This document shows positions 53,101 through 64,000 of a stretch of DNA of 64,000 bases, one piece after another. Position 1 is the stretch's first letter, and each line of letters opens with the position of its first letter. Position numbers and translations under genes: made by a program. Where the stretch lies: contig OZ024848.1 in assembly GCA_964017145.1 (NCBI GenBank), forward strand, positions 1,190,501 to 1,254,500, read 5' to 3'. This DNA comes from Agrocybe praecox (taxonomy: Eukaryota > Basidiomycota > Agaricomycetes > Agaricales > Agrocybaceae). The notes under the pieces were generated by a model. The model ran no database searches and was not told where the DNA came from. It saw only the letters and a program-made list of their open reading frames with translations.

Positions 53101-54281
53101 TTTGATAATTTGTCTTGAGTCTCCTGCTTATTCATATACTGAGTTGTATGAGCTTGTATGATGCTCAAACTTTCCCATTTAGCCAGCTGCCTGCTTTGCA
53201 AGCCTTGGTCAACATTGAAACGGAAATAAGTATCTGGTGTGTTTGAAAAGCGACGCAAAAGCTCCTGGTGCGTGCGCTCACAGTCTGTAGCCATAGATGT
53301 GAGCATATGAATAACATTCTGTGGAATCACTCTTCCCAAGAATCCAGGTTTCTCAATCTGGATCACAGCAGGTAGGCCAGTCCCAATGCTCACCAAGCAC
53401 TGCAAAGGATGTTTTGGAAAAAGAGAGTGGGCCTCATCAAGGACTAGAAGACAAGGGTTGTTGTGGCTTATCCCACCATCAACATATGCTTGGTTCCGTC
53501 CAATCTCAATCTGCTTAAAGACAGTAGGGGTAGCAGATGTTGCCCGAGCAGCTTCCCAGATTGTGCAGGTCAAAGAAGTCTCACGAGGAGACTCGTAGGA
53601 TCTGAAGAGCACCGGAATATCCATGTTGGTCCCATTCCGAGCACACACAAAGCTATGGTATGTACAACTCAGTTTCAAATATACTCAACTTTGTTGAATC
53701 AAGCAACGCACGTTCGACATATCCCAGATTCATTGCTTTCTACCAAAGAAGCATTGGCATCATTAGTCGCCACATGCACCATAGCCTTGATCGCGCTTGC
53801 GAGGGCGGTTGCCTTGAACACTCCATCTCCGACCATCTTCGTCTGAGAGAAAACACTTTTAACCAGTGTATCGTACTGTGTGATTGCCTCGTCGAGATCC
53901 ATGCGAAGGCGCCCGAGCATCAATGCAATGATCCTATGATGTTTGTGAGTCCCATTAGTCAAAGTGTCAAGATGCATCAATGTATTACGACTCACCCTCC
54001 TGTACTAGTCCCACCGATTATATCAAAATATTCGCATGGCTTCGGTATGTCTTTGAGACTCTCCAAACCATCTCTTGCTCGTCGCGCATTCTCCTCAAAC
54101 TTCAGCTTGTGCATGATCTCCTTCAGGATGAGGAGTTCGGAAAGCCCACGAATTCCGCCGCCATCTATTGAGACGTCTTACTTAGTATCCTTCATCACCG
54201 ATCGACATGAGCACAGTGAACCATCTTACCTAGCGCGAGGAGTCTCAAGGGCCTAGGTGCTTCGTTGATTGGGGTAGTCAT
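50156..54281 (-). CDS. NLR: patatin-like phospholipase, NB-ARC and TPR repeats
   Basis: Seven exons (54281-54230, 54164-53996, 53933-53712, 53652-53048, 52989-52776, 52724-52349, 52291-50156) give 1257 residues; the frame closes exactly. N-terminal patatin phospholipase: oxyanion motif DGGGIRG (18-24), nucleophile elbow GTSTG with S71, and Asp of the dyad D206 in VDGGISHNN, all present. NB-ARC: P-loop GLGGAGKSQ (402-410), Walker B LLVIDNADD (468-476), TTRNHEV sensor, and a later helical region ending RIHPLVQQWGR. From about residue 796 come ten 42-residue kinesin-light-chain-type TPR repeats plus a degenerate eleventh. Fungal proteins of this layout are thought to act in self/non-self recognition and programmed cell death, with the repeats sensing and the lipase executing. 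That role is inferred here. The gene appears complete, and its 5' end faces the unassigned region 54282-57000. Confidence 0.92.
50285..51544 (-). repeat. Near-identical 126-bp TPR-coding repeats of the NLR
   Basis: Ten in-frame units share the consensus LGENHPxTLTSMxNLA followed by xTYxAQGLWQQAEALxV. Changes are confined to a few positions (S/D after HP, G/A before NLA, A/G/S before TY, Q/R/W before AQ, E/Q/K before VVV, T/S/R before KEI). DNA identity between units is very high. Confidence 0.95.
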
Positions 54282-56999
54282 GGTTCAGATGCAGAAAGAG
54301 TCGCTTTACTGATCGTCGATGCTGACAGTGCCTTCTGGGCAGAGGGCTTTCACACGGAAGCCCCGTGGTAGACGGGCTCACCACCCAATATTAATAGACT
54401 CGGCACAATTCGCCGCCCTCCGAGCTTCCAAACACGCCAACTGCTTGTTGCTGGGTAGCATTCATTATAACGCGCAGATTCTCTCGTCGTCGTCAACATG
54501 TTCCTAATGATCTGGCCAAATCACCGAGAAAGACGAGTAGATGATTGAAATACGATTGGAAAAACGCAGAGTTTCTTGAGATCAACACGTGTGCGGCGTC
54601 ATATTTATCCGAATTCAAACCCCCTGAGCAGGCTTTGTTTCGAACGACCGCGACCACGACCGACACTGCCAGTGGTACCTGCACGACTACTCGGAACATT
54701 GTGGAGTAAACAGACCTGATAATCCAACAACATGCTCTCCAGGAGATCATATTCACCACTATGGAGGTTCTGAAACACACGCTAGTGTCGCAATTCGAAA
54801 GCTCGAAAGGCTCGGTCAGGGTCTGCGTTCGTCGTTTTCCTTCTCGTTCTGCTGAATTTCGCACTTGCTTTTGGATTACTTCTTTCTCATACTCATTCCC
54901 CTAGATTCATTTTCGCTTCTCTTTCTTCTGTGCTAGCTTTGTGCGGACTTTGATTATAGCCATTCTGTCGGACTCAAACTATGGCTATGTTATGGTGCCT
55001 TTGTACCCACCGTCTCTGTCGACTCTATGTCCCTTGTCCCAGGTCGCGTTGGTACAAGCTTGAGTGAAGATTTACTTGGCTTAATTTTTCCATGGCTTGA
55101 GTTCTCCTTCGAGGGTATCGAGCCACGGCGACGCATCTGTACTTTCAAGAAGGACAGACGACGCCGCTTTTCCAAAGTTCGTCTAATTTATTGCGACATT
55201 TTGTTTCTTTTCTCGTTAATCTCGTCCTTGAACTGCGCTTCTATCTATATCTCTTTTCTGTCTTGTGGGTTCATTGGGTCGTTATTTCGCTCGCGTTTTT
55301 GGGGAATCTCTATTCACATTCCTTGGTTGATTCGTCACCTATCTTATCTTGACTTTTATCTTTTATCCTATCTTCATATCATAACAGTACGGCACGATAT
55401 CGCGATAAAAAATTCGTATTCACCGCGTAACATCAACTGTGATGAGTGTTGAACGTTGATCTTTGGTATGCGTGAATTTCCAGATGATTCATCGAGTAAA
55501 CCAACCAAATAGAAGTCTGTACTGGCTTTTGCGGTCTTTTCACGTGAATAGCAGCGTTGCGGGAATTGGAACACACACCCATAAATGGCATTCAGTTTGA
55601 TCACGACGACGACGACCGACCGACGACGTTTGCAGCGGCCGTGGCAGAAGGACTCCTGAATATCTCGACCGCCGAATCCGAATGTGCTTGCTTCTGGGAG
55701 GGCTTCGAACAAGGGAAGGGTTGGAAATCTGGGGATGGGTTAAAACTGGTTCTTCATACGTCTTCGTTAGTCGTTCAGCCATTTTTCTCTGCTTTGAACG
55801 CCAATTGGTTCTTGATCTCTTTCTCTCATGCACTTCATGTGCTCAACTTCTTCCTTTGCCTTGTTCTCCGCCTCTGACTCTTTACCAGTGGATGTCTGGT
55901 TGTTAGATAGTCTACAGTCATGACCGTATTCCTAGTCAATCGTTCATTTGACTCAGGTATGTTTCTCGTGCTTTCTGTGTCGACAAGATTGACGCGTTTA
56001 TGTCCTAGAACCTGTACTCTCCCCTTTGTCTAACGTCCCTCAGGTGGTTCCTTGCGAGCATGCCACGGTGTTCCTCCTACATCATACACCCATCATTACT
56101 TCGCCCTCCGCTTCCTTTACACCGGAAGTTCTTCGACTTTGTACGGACTGCACCACGCCATTTTCCCGAACTTGGATTAGTACGCCCGTTCGATCGGCGA
56201 TCCAACGTCCCTGTCCGTCCTCATTATATACCGTCAACGATTTTGATACCCCCAGTTCATACACCACCACCTCCTGCTGTTGCCTTCTGCTCATCTTCTT
56301 TGTCCCACCCACATTCTAATATACCCTTCCACACGTTACTCTCGTTTTTGTTGTACGGGAGAAGCTATGAGACTGGGTGCGTATATCGATAGATAGCTGA
56401 GTACCAGGTATCGCGATTTTGATCCTTGGATTTGGGATATGTGTAGTGTAGTAAAGATTGCGCTTATATGTATAGATGTTAATATGACTTTCGGACATTT
56501 TTGTTATTTTGCTCGCAACGGGATGTTCACATTATGTTATTAAAATTTGTATATACACTACATACTACATAATACACTACGCAAAGGTCAGGAATGGTCC
56601 AAATGAAGGGGAGGACATGCCCGAAATGTCGAATTTCGTAAAGAGTGTTTAGTGCTTAGCGGGAATAGGACTCGGATCCAATGCATTCTAAGCTAAGCGC
56701 TAAAAGTAAGTATACGCAGCGAACCTATATAAGCGACGACGACTTACCTTGAAACATCATCAGCTCACCTCCTTGAGCTGAGTTGTCTCTCCTCTTCCCT
56801 TCATCATCCTCTCGTCGATTTCGGTGGCTGGCTGCGGTGTTCTGCTCCGTTAGTACTCATCGTTGGCAGTGACATTGGTACGTCTTTCGCTTGCAGTCAA
56901 AACTTGCTCGCTGCCGTTGTGCTCAAGCGACGAGCTCGTTGTGGTTGATGACCGAGTGTTGTTTGCTCGTTGTTGACGGCGAGTCGGCGACATTGGTAT
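54282..56999. other. Unassigned region upstream of the NLR
   Basis: Several open stretches exist without a consistent gene model. One reads MSLVPGRVGTSLSEDLLG (55027). One at 55557 contains DHDDDDRPTTFAAAVAEG and ECACFWEGFEQGKGW. Another lies at 56026-56340. CTATATAAG at about 56725 is a plausible TATA box for plus-strand transcription into the duplicated units beyond. I cannot support a named gene. Confidence 0.3.
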
Positions 57000-57700
57000 G
57001 TTGCCTGTTCTTTTCATTGGGGTTCGTCGTTGATGTTGTTCTCAAGCGACGAGTTCGTTCTGGGTGATGACCGAGTGGTAACCGCTCGTGGTACGTGGCA
57101 TGTTCTTTGCGTCAGGTTTCCCTTGCTGACATTCTGCTCAAGGAAGAGCTCGTTCTGATTGGGGGGTGCCCAGAGGTAAGTAGTGGCTCGATTCAAATGA
57201 AGACGAACTCACAGGTTTTTGCTCTGCCCGCAGCCTAGCCTAGCCCTCCTTACTAGTTCTGCACGCTGGTTGTGGTTGTCGGTCTCGCTGGTAAGTGCAC
57301 GGTCTCGTTTGTGTTGAAACATCTCTAACCCGTCCTGTCGCAGCTCGATACCAACGCCATACAACGTCGATATGGGTTCCCAGCATCTCTTTTGACACAT
57401 GAACAGGCACACTGGTACTCGATGCAACGGGCTGGGAGCGAGGGTGAGTGAAGAATTTGTTTTGAACAAAGATAGGGCACTTACCATGTACCAGCTTGCT
57501 CCCAAAGCCTAACCACGAGACGGTCTCGAATTCGGGTCCGTCGTCGGCCTCGGTCATACATCGTCTCTGGTTCTTCCCGTCGCGGTTCGTTACCAACACG
57601 AATTTAACATCGGATAGGCCTCCCTTCGACACATGCTAGTACAGGATATAGCGGGCTGGGTGTGAGGGTGAGTTAGGCATCAGTTTGGAACATCGAGATG
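56900..57700. repeat. Duplicated exon-like units
   Basis: The motif CTCAAGCGACGAGCTCGTT followed by TGATGACCGAGTG occurs near 56920 and 57035, and degenerately near 57125. On the minus strand two GT-AG-bounded segments begin CATGTGTC and read HVSKGGLSDVKF (57540-57633) and HVSKEMLGTH (about 57330-57400). Each is followed by a similar intron, so an exon seems to have been duplicated. Function unknown. Confidence 0.4.
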
Positions 57701-57718
57701 AAGCTTACCGTCGTGTGC

Positions 57719-58253
57719 CCGTCTGGACACGAATTCGCAGTCGGTCTGCTTCCTCCTCCCTGAGTAACCTGTTCCCACTCCTGCAGCGTTCGCACGAAGC
57801 CCCTGTTCGGGTTGATGGACGCACGGCGTTTGAGGACGTACAAAGAAGCAGAGGCGTAATGCCCTAAACGGAGGGAGGGAAAAGGATGTTGAGTCAGTTC
57901 ATAAGGAAAGTATGAAAGAAAAAAGACCCATACACACCTGCTGGCGAATCAACCAGCACTTCCCTCCCCCCACCTTCCTCGATGCGCCCCCAAATCTGTG
58001 TACATGCGCGCTCAAGGAACGGCTTCAGATCGACACTCTCGTCGTCTCACACAGGGATCTTGTAGCACCTGTACACGTCCGCCTCGAAGAGGGGCAGCCG
58101 CGGAACGTCGAGCACTTGCACAGGGTGCGTGATGCGGTGGGTGTGGAGGAAGGAGGGCTCTTGGAGTGCGGAGAGGGAACCAAGGTAGAGGGAGCCGGGA
58201 AGCGGTTGGGAGGGAGAGGGATAAGGCGCATGGATTTTGTCCAATCGGACCAT
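57719..58253 (-). pseudogene. Dual-specificity-phosphatase-like gene, active site lost
   Basis: From the ATG at 58253 the frame reads SLYLGSLSALQEPSFLHTH, ITHPVQVLDVPRLP and YRCYKIPV, then TGA at 58047-58049, then DDESVDLKPFLERA and EVLVDSPAG. A GT-AG intron (57937-57864) follows, then YASASLYVLKRRASINPN and RGFVRTLQEWEQV. Dual-specificity phosphatases have IPV-R/K-D, VLVHCxxGxSRS and the INPN-GF motif in this order. Here the HCxxGxxR loop is replaced by VDSPAG and the following ~10 residues are missing, so it could not catalyse. The TGA sits where Arg (CGA) is expected. It may be spliced onward into the duplicated units at 57240-57633. Confidence 0.5.
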
Positions 58254-59323
58254 TTTGGACGCGACAAGAAACCGTGTATGTTGGTTTTCGATCATAAGAT
58301 GAAAGGAGAGAATGTGGACGGGAAGAAAATGAACGTCAATCATCATATGACGCGTCGTTAGCAAATCAGAATAATGTACAAGCAAGATAAGTACATACGT
58401 AATGGGACCCATCACGAATGAAATGGTCTGTGTGTGTGTGGAGTGAAGAAAAAGGCGGGTGATATCTGCCTACAAGAACGAGGAAGTGAGAATACGACGG
58501 TGGTGGTGCTGAGAAAAGAAGAGCGCGCAGACGTGTACGCGAGGACCAGCACACAATAATGGTGCAACGTTGAGGGGGTCTGAGACAGGCTGAGAAGAGC
58601 AAGCAAAGAAAAGGAAGAAGAAAGCTAATCGATCGAGGAAATGTTCAATCAGAAAACGGCGAACCGCCGAAAGGAAAGAAACAAAAGAGGGAAAATGACA
58701 TCATGGGACGCGAGATGGAACCCCAAACCTGGTTAAACCCAAACGCATCACCATCACCACCACCGTTATGCTGCCCCTGCTGCCTCCTTGCTCAATCCCT
58801 TTATCGTGCTTTCATTTGAGGACGTATCGACTGTATGGCTGAGCGACCTATCGTTGGACTTGGATCCCAACCACAATCAGAATTACATCAATTTGGAGCC
58901 GTCTTCTGCTGACTTTGATTTGTTGCCTTCTCAGGCCTGTAACACGACTACCAACGAGGTACACCTACTACTTCTCAGCATATACTACCCTACCCCGACC
59001 GTATCATTGCATGGCACCACCTTATCCACGTCCAGTACCGCCCAACCGCAGACAAAACTACCGCAAGTGGCACCCGAACTGCTGGGTCTCCTGCCGGCTT
59101 TATCGACTTGCAGACTACTCCTCTAACGAGCGGGCGAGGTGTTCAAAGTGCGGCCTGTGCCGTTTGAAGCGTGCTCTTCCTCGTCATTTCCATCTGCGTC
59201 TGCGTCTGCTTCTTCGTCACAATCAAAATCACACCCCACTAAAGTCTGGCAATGCTCCTGATCAGCGAATCTGCGGAGAAGGAGAAGGAACGCGTAGCAA
59301 AGGAGAGGCTTTGCGAGAGTAGG
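58254..59323. other. Sequence upstream of the hAT insertion, possible split host gene
   Basis: A plus-strand frame from about 58788 (FIVLSFEDVSTVWLSDLS, SSADFDLLPSQACNTT) ends at a GT after AACGAG. Further frames run to 59323 (SSSSFPSASASASSSQSKS). Similar protein-like sequence resumes beyond the hAT element at 63298-63498 (VEVVFVDMELDVPGS, LCITQQQRGPTG). One gene may have been interrupted twice, by the hAT and by the element at 63499. No family recognised. Confidence 0.3.
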
Positions 59324-59331
59324 CGTGCAAG

Positions 59332-62300
59332 TAGTGATGTGCCGGCCCTGGCTTGGCCCAAAAGCCCCGGCTTTGGCCTGGCCTAACACGGCTTTGGCTT
59401 CAAAAAATTTGAAGCCAGGCCAAAAGCCAAAATGGCGGCTCGGCCAGGCTTGGCTTTGGCATAGGCCGGGGCTTTCACTACTTCTAAACTGATTACATAA
59501 GACATCTTAAAAAGGAAATTTTATTCAAATTAGGTCGTTGTCATCGTCGTTATCTATGTCAATGATCAATGAGTCCCAACTGGCGAGTCCATTCTCGTCC
59601 ACCCAGTCAGCGTTACCATCATCATCTACAATTTCGAGCTCCTCTTCGAGAATGGATGAAGGTGCAGGTTCTTGAAATAGGAGATCAGATTTCATCAAGC
59701 ACTTTATTACCTGGAGTGCTTCAATGACGTCTGCGCCCAATCTGTTTCGCCGCTTACTAATAGTAATGCCTGCAGAGGAGAATGCTCGCTCGCTCGAAAC
59801 AGAGGACCCCATAATTGAAAGATAGTCCAATGCGAGCGAAGCCCAGACAGGAAAACGAGTTTCATTCAGCTAAAATTAAATTATATAAGCAAAAGAATAA
59901 GAAAGAAAAACAAAGCACTTACGCCCCACCATTGAATTGGAGACATATCATCAGGAACGACATCTACCGTATCAAGATATTGGTTGAACTCATGTAACCA
60001 TGAACTCGATTCAACACCTGGGGAGGGAGACGGTACCAAATTGTCCTCGGAGTCTTCAAGATGTGCCATAAGTTTGGCAAGTTTCTTGTTGCCTTTGATA
60101 GCAGGCTTTGGTCGACCAGTTTCTCCGTACATCTCAAGATGGCGCTCTTTGAACTATTTCCGTAGAATAAGATTTGTACTACTTGATGTGTACGAAAAAA
60201 AACGTACAATTTTTTCGACTGAAGATCGCACTTCTTGCTGAAGCGACGGTGACCAGTGTTTCTTGAAGTGATCCATTTTCGAGTCTGGGTTAAGTACTAA
60301 ACACGAATAAGAACAAGAATAAATAGATGATTTAATTACGCACCCATAACCATATTATACGCCTCTGAGGTTGCCGTCTTATTATAGTATTCTTCAACCT
60401 TTTTCACACCCACTTCGAGCGCATCTGTAAATGGTTGGTACTTGGTCTTATCTTTTATGCCACTGGTGGCACGGGTGATGCGGTTACTCCAAACGGCGTG
60501 AAGACCTTCAAGCGCAGGTAACGCATTATGCAGGCTGGGGGATGACTCATACGAGAATGCTTGCTGAGCATTATCAGAGTGCTGCAAAGTGCGGACTTGG
60601 TCAAACACATACTCTAAATAAATGAGAAAAGTTACGTACCTCCAAGAGCTCAATCAACGTCTCAACACGATCCCATTCCTCTTCCGAGAGCTCAAGTGCC
60701 TTAATCTTGTCACGCTTTGCCTTATCCGTCTCATCCTTCGAAATCTTCTGGATAAAATCATCGAAGAACTAAACAGTAATAGATTAGGCTGTAGATATAG
60801 TAATAGAAGGTGACGACTTACATCACGAAGGTGCACAGCACGCTTTAACATAACTAACATTGACGACCATCGTACCTTCATGTCAAGGAGGAGGGTCAAT
60901 GGTTTCATCCCTGCCTTGACTTGAAGCTCCTTCAAGCACTCCTTTCGTTTTGCTGATGAGCGTGACTTTGATCATAAACGTTAGTGTTTTGTATACAAAT
61001 GAGAGTAACAGCTACATACCTTGACCGTAACGGCACGTACAAGTCCTACTTCATCTCGGATGTCATCAACAACGTGTGGCTCAAGGACTCCTGGGTTCTC
61101 AGGATCGTAGTGGTCTGACACACTATGGGCGCTGATTAGGGCCTGAGTCGCAAGGTTAATTATATGTGCCAAGCATCTATAGACGAAATATAAGTCGAAA
61201 ATTGATGGAAGAAAATAAATAAAAAAGATACCGAATGTGGTATGTGGTCCAATTCCAACGTTTCTTGGAATTACGACGCATTTTTGAAGCATTGAGAATT
61301 TTCCCAAAGTGGCCGAGCATCGTAAGATTATTTGACGCATTATCACACGTAATCCACCCAACCTAGTATCAACAAGCATCAGTAACTATTTACATATTGG
61401 ATAGAAGACATACTTTATGGCCAAAATTAAGATGCTTCACAATTTTAAATAGGGCGCGTCCGAGGTTCACGCCGTCATGAGCGCAATTAAGCCTCGTAAA
61501 CCCAAGTAATGCTGACTGTTGCGCCCATGCACCGTTTTCCAGCTTCTCGTTCCAGTGTCCAGTGACCGCAAAGTAGGCATCAGCAGTATTGGCCTGCCAT
61601 GCATCACACGTAAGACTGATAAGACCGGATTTATCGCCCTAGTAATACGGAAAGTTAGTAGATGACAGAGATCGCGAAAACTAATCAGGACGTACTGATA
61701 TCCGCTTGTGAAGATCACTCATATTCCTCTTAAAAAGCTCCATAATGTGTTTGCGAGTCGCTTTTCGGTTGGGTATGATCACACCATTTGTCGCCCGAGC
61801 AGCAATATTGATCATGTCGTGGAATTTTGGGTGCTCCAACGCTTGAATAGGCTTTATGAGTGAAAGATGTTAACAAATCGTTGAGAAAAGCGGTGATATA
61901 TAAGTACCTGGTCAGTCGCGATGAGCCATTCAACAGCCGCTTCACGAAACGCTTCGTCAGAGTACTTCACAACCCTCTCCTGCGCCACCCGTTCTCTCAA
62001 ATGAGGATCCAGCGACGTTTGTTTCGTGCGATCTGCCGCTTCCTTGGCCTCCTTCGCTGCTTTCACCACCTTCGGTAGCTTTGACGTGAAATTGTTCTTG
62101 TCGCACCACTTATTATAGGCATTCTACGTATCATAAGTAAAAGATTCTGTAGCTAATAAAAGATAGAATAAACTTACTACATGGTGGGCCTCAATATGGC
62201 GTCGAAGAGTAGTGGATTCGTTTACAATGTATACCATTTTCCCCATTTTAGATCTGTATAGAAATAAGTTAGTATACCACAATAAGCGACCAAAAATACG

Positions 62301-63289
62301 GAGACTTACTTGCAGTAAATACAACAACGCTTTATCTTATTTCCAAATGTAGCACATGGTTCAAAGAACGCGTTGACGTCCTTTACTCTGTCTTGAATTG
62401 AGGAGGTTGGATTTTCCTCGTTTTCGGAATCGGTTACTTCAATAACGGTCGGCAAAGGCGTTGTCGATGTTTTTTTGCGTTTTTTAGTGGGTTTTTCGGT
62501 TGAAACAGATGACGCTAAGTATCCGTTACATTTAGTGAAAATAAAATAAAAAGAAATTGGTGAAAAAACAACATACTTTGTCCCTCGTCATTTCCAAAGT
62601 CACCTAACAATGTTGAAGCTGGTTCCTCGCTTGCCGTGTTTGCCTTTCTTTTTAGCGAGGGCTCAAAGTCCTGGCTATTTGCTATTGCATCTTCATCACA
62701 AAAATCTTCGTTGTCGAATGGCGGGGAAAAGATACGAGGAGGTGTGGATGAGACAAAAAAGGACGGACTAGTGGGGGGAAGGGATGAACGTTGCGACGAA
62801 ACAGAAGTGTCGTTGGTGGCAGTGATGCTATTATTGGCGTGATGGTTGACACGCTCACGGACTTCTTGGTGGGACCGGATTTCAGGTTCGGCCACGTTGG
62901 CGGCATCAGTGAGGCGCGCTGATGGTATAGGCACTCGCTTTGAGCGCTGAGGCTGTGTCAGGTTCGACATTTTGAAGATGTTAAAATAGGTAGTGTTTTT
63001 TGAGAGATTTCGTAGAGAATAAATTTACTGTGTGCTGCCGCAGATGGAACAATTTAAAACTGTACAGTTTTATTTGTTCAGTACCGTGGGAATTGTTTGG
63101 TCTATCTAGGCTCAAAGGCCAAAGATTTCACACGCTCAAGCCGCGGCTCAGCCAGCGGCCCACGGCTTCCAAAAATAAAAGCCAGGCCAAAAGCCGTCAT
63201 AAGCCGTTGGGTTGGCTCGGCTTGGCTGGGCTAATTTTGGCCTGGCTTGGCCTGGCTTGACGGCTCAGGCCGGAGCCGGCACATCACTA
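59332..63289 (-). mobile_element. hAT transposon with 8-bp target duplication
   Basis: Ends TAGTGATGTGCCGGC and GCCGGCACATCACTA are perfect 15-bp inverted repeats. CGTGCAAG occurs at 59324-59331 and 63290-63297, an exact 8-bp target duplication as expected for hAT. Subterminal regions are packed with GGCTTGGCC/GGCCAAGCC-type motifs in both ends (59347-59475 and 63120-63280), a typical transposase-binding arrangement. One multi-exon transposase fills the interior. Confidence 0.95.
59525..62970 (-). CDS. hAT-family transposase
   Basis: Multi-exon gene on the minus strand starting MSNLTQPQRSK at 62970. The first junctions are 62577/62514, 62310/62251 and about 62179/62124; later introns are all short and GT-AG-like. 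A Ser/Pro-rich N-terminus is followed by a BED zinc finger (RCCIYC then LRRHIEAHH). The RNase H-like core has SLTCDAWQANT (first catalytic Asp) and GWITCDNASNN (second Asp), then KVRWSSMLVMLKRAVHLRD. The C-terminal hAT dimerisation region is clear (DYLSIMGSSVSSERAFS, SKRRNRLGADVIEALQV). I saw no internal stop within the exons and the ends are intact, so it may be active. It catalyses cut-and-paste transposition. Confidence 0.88.
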
Positions 63290-63498
63290 CGTGCAAGGGA
63301 GAGTTTTTTCGGGGGGGTGCAGCGATCAAGTGGAGGTGGTATTCGTGGATATGGAACTGGATGTTCCAGGATCTCTTACTGGACCGAATGTATTATGCAT
63401 CACTCAGCAACAACGCGGTCCAACTGGGATGTCTCCTACAGAACCTACTGTCAATGGTTATGTAATCGAGGTCCTAACACGTTCTATGATTATTGCAG

Positions 63499-64000
63499 CA
63501 CTTCAGTGGACCCATTCAAGATACCTTCTAGGCTACAGAATTTGGCACTTTATTGCAGCCTAGAAGGGTCCAAGAAAAAGAATGAAAAGTTGGAAAATAA
63601 AAAAAGAAAATTGTATGTTTTTTTTCTCGGCATTTTGATGGTGCCAAGCTTCTTTTGTGACTTCAAAAACTTTTGTCACCTTTGAAATTTGTAAAATATA
63701 AAAAGGTTCCAGTGGTCTTTGTATTACATTTTAAATACAAAAAAAGATTATTTTCTGGGCCATTTGTACATACTTTTTGGGTGATTCTGTGTGTATTTAG
63801 GCTTTGTTTCTGCTGATTTCTTGTATGCTACTGCACTTATTTGAGCATTATTGGGGGTTATTTATATGAATATGTTTTATATAATTAGAATGATGATATA
63901 AGACTTTTAAAATATGCTTCTACCCTTTGTTTGTTGCATTGGCTTGGGTAAAGGAGTAAGTATACTTGGATATGAAGATTGACATAGGTATGAAGGTTTT
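63499..64000. mobile_element. Left end of a second non-autonomous element (29076 family), cut by the window edge
   Basis: Begins CACTTCAGTGGACCC and continues with close matches to the 29076 element: CTTCTAGGCTACA, GCAGCCTAGAAGG, CAAAAACTTTTGTCAC and TTTTAAATACAAAAA. The inverted repeat is more diverged and the interior differs. The right end is outside the window. Confidence 0.8.

Overview
The window looks like a transposon-rich stretch of an Agaricomycete (mushroom-type basidiomycete) genome. The evidence is many short spliceosomal introns (about 50-60 bp), a KDZ-family transposase with its CxC2 cysteine cluster, a fungal TET/JBP-type dioxygenase, Ty3/gypsy chromoviruses, a hAT element and a patatin-NB-ARC-TPR NLR. 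I saw no rRNA, tRNA or CRISPR, and little ordinary housekeeping sequence. One 200-bp run of N (46897-47096) is an assembly gap.

Layout. (1) 421-12537 is a complete composite DNA transposon with ~80-bp imperfect terminal inverted repeats and a candidate 10-bp target duplication (one mismatch). It carries four open, intron-containing genes: an HMG-box-like protein (910-3193, minus), a small unknown protein (3704-4484, plus), a TET/JBP-like 2OG-Fe(II) dioxygenase (5032-6584, minus) and a KDZ transposase (8331-12203, plus). A CpG-rich minisatellite of hairpin units lies between the last two. The element has landed in, and split, a decayed paralogue of its own HMG-like gene (halves at 1-420 and 12548-13940). 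(2) 15020-21440 is a young Ty3/gypsy chromovirus with nearly identical LTRs and a Tf1/sushi-like self-priming signature. (3) About 21450-22700 holds decayed fragments of unrelated metabolic genes (fatty-acid oxygenase, P5C dehydrogenase, unknown). (4) About 23331-33084 is an old, large unclassified DNA transposon with inverted ends and a decayed multi-exon gene ending in a PHD finger. A 2.4-kb non-autonomous element sits in one of its introns. (5) 34700-46283 is a second young gypsy element, in minus orientation, with LTRs identical as far as I can read and an extra 852-residue reading frame. (6) 46284-50150 is non-coding: two foldback structures, simple repeats and short tandem repeats. (7) 50156-54281 is an intact NLR whose TPR repeats are almost identical to one another. 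(8) 54282-59323 is poorly defined, with a broken dual-specificity-phosphatase-like gene and duplicated exon-like units. (9) 59332-63289 is an apparently intact hAT transposon with an 8-bp target duplication. (10) From 63499 to the window end there is a second copy of the element family seen at 29076-31500.

The strongest system is the KDZ-TET/JBP element: a transposase travelling with a putative DNA 5-methylcytosine oxidase, an HMG-like DNA-binding candidate and an unknown protein. Association of TET/JBP genes with KDZ transposons in mushrooms is already reported. The full delimitation here, the HMG-like and unknown cargo, the hairpin array and the self-nesting are the parts worth pursuing. 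All gene structures were built by eye from splice sites and checked only for frame consistency. No database search was run.
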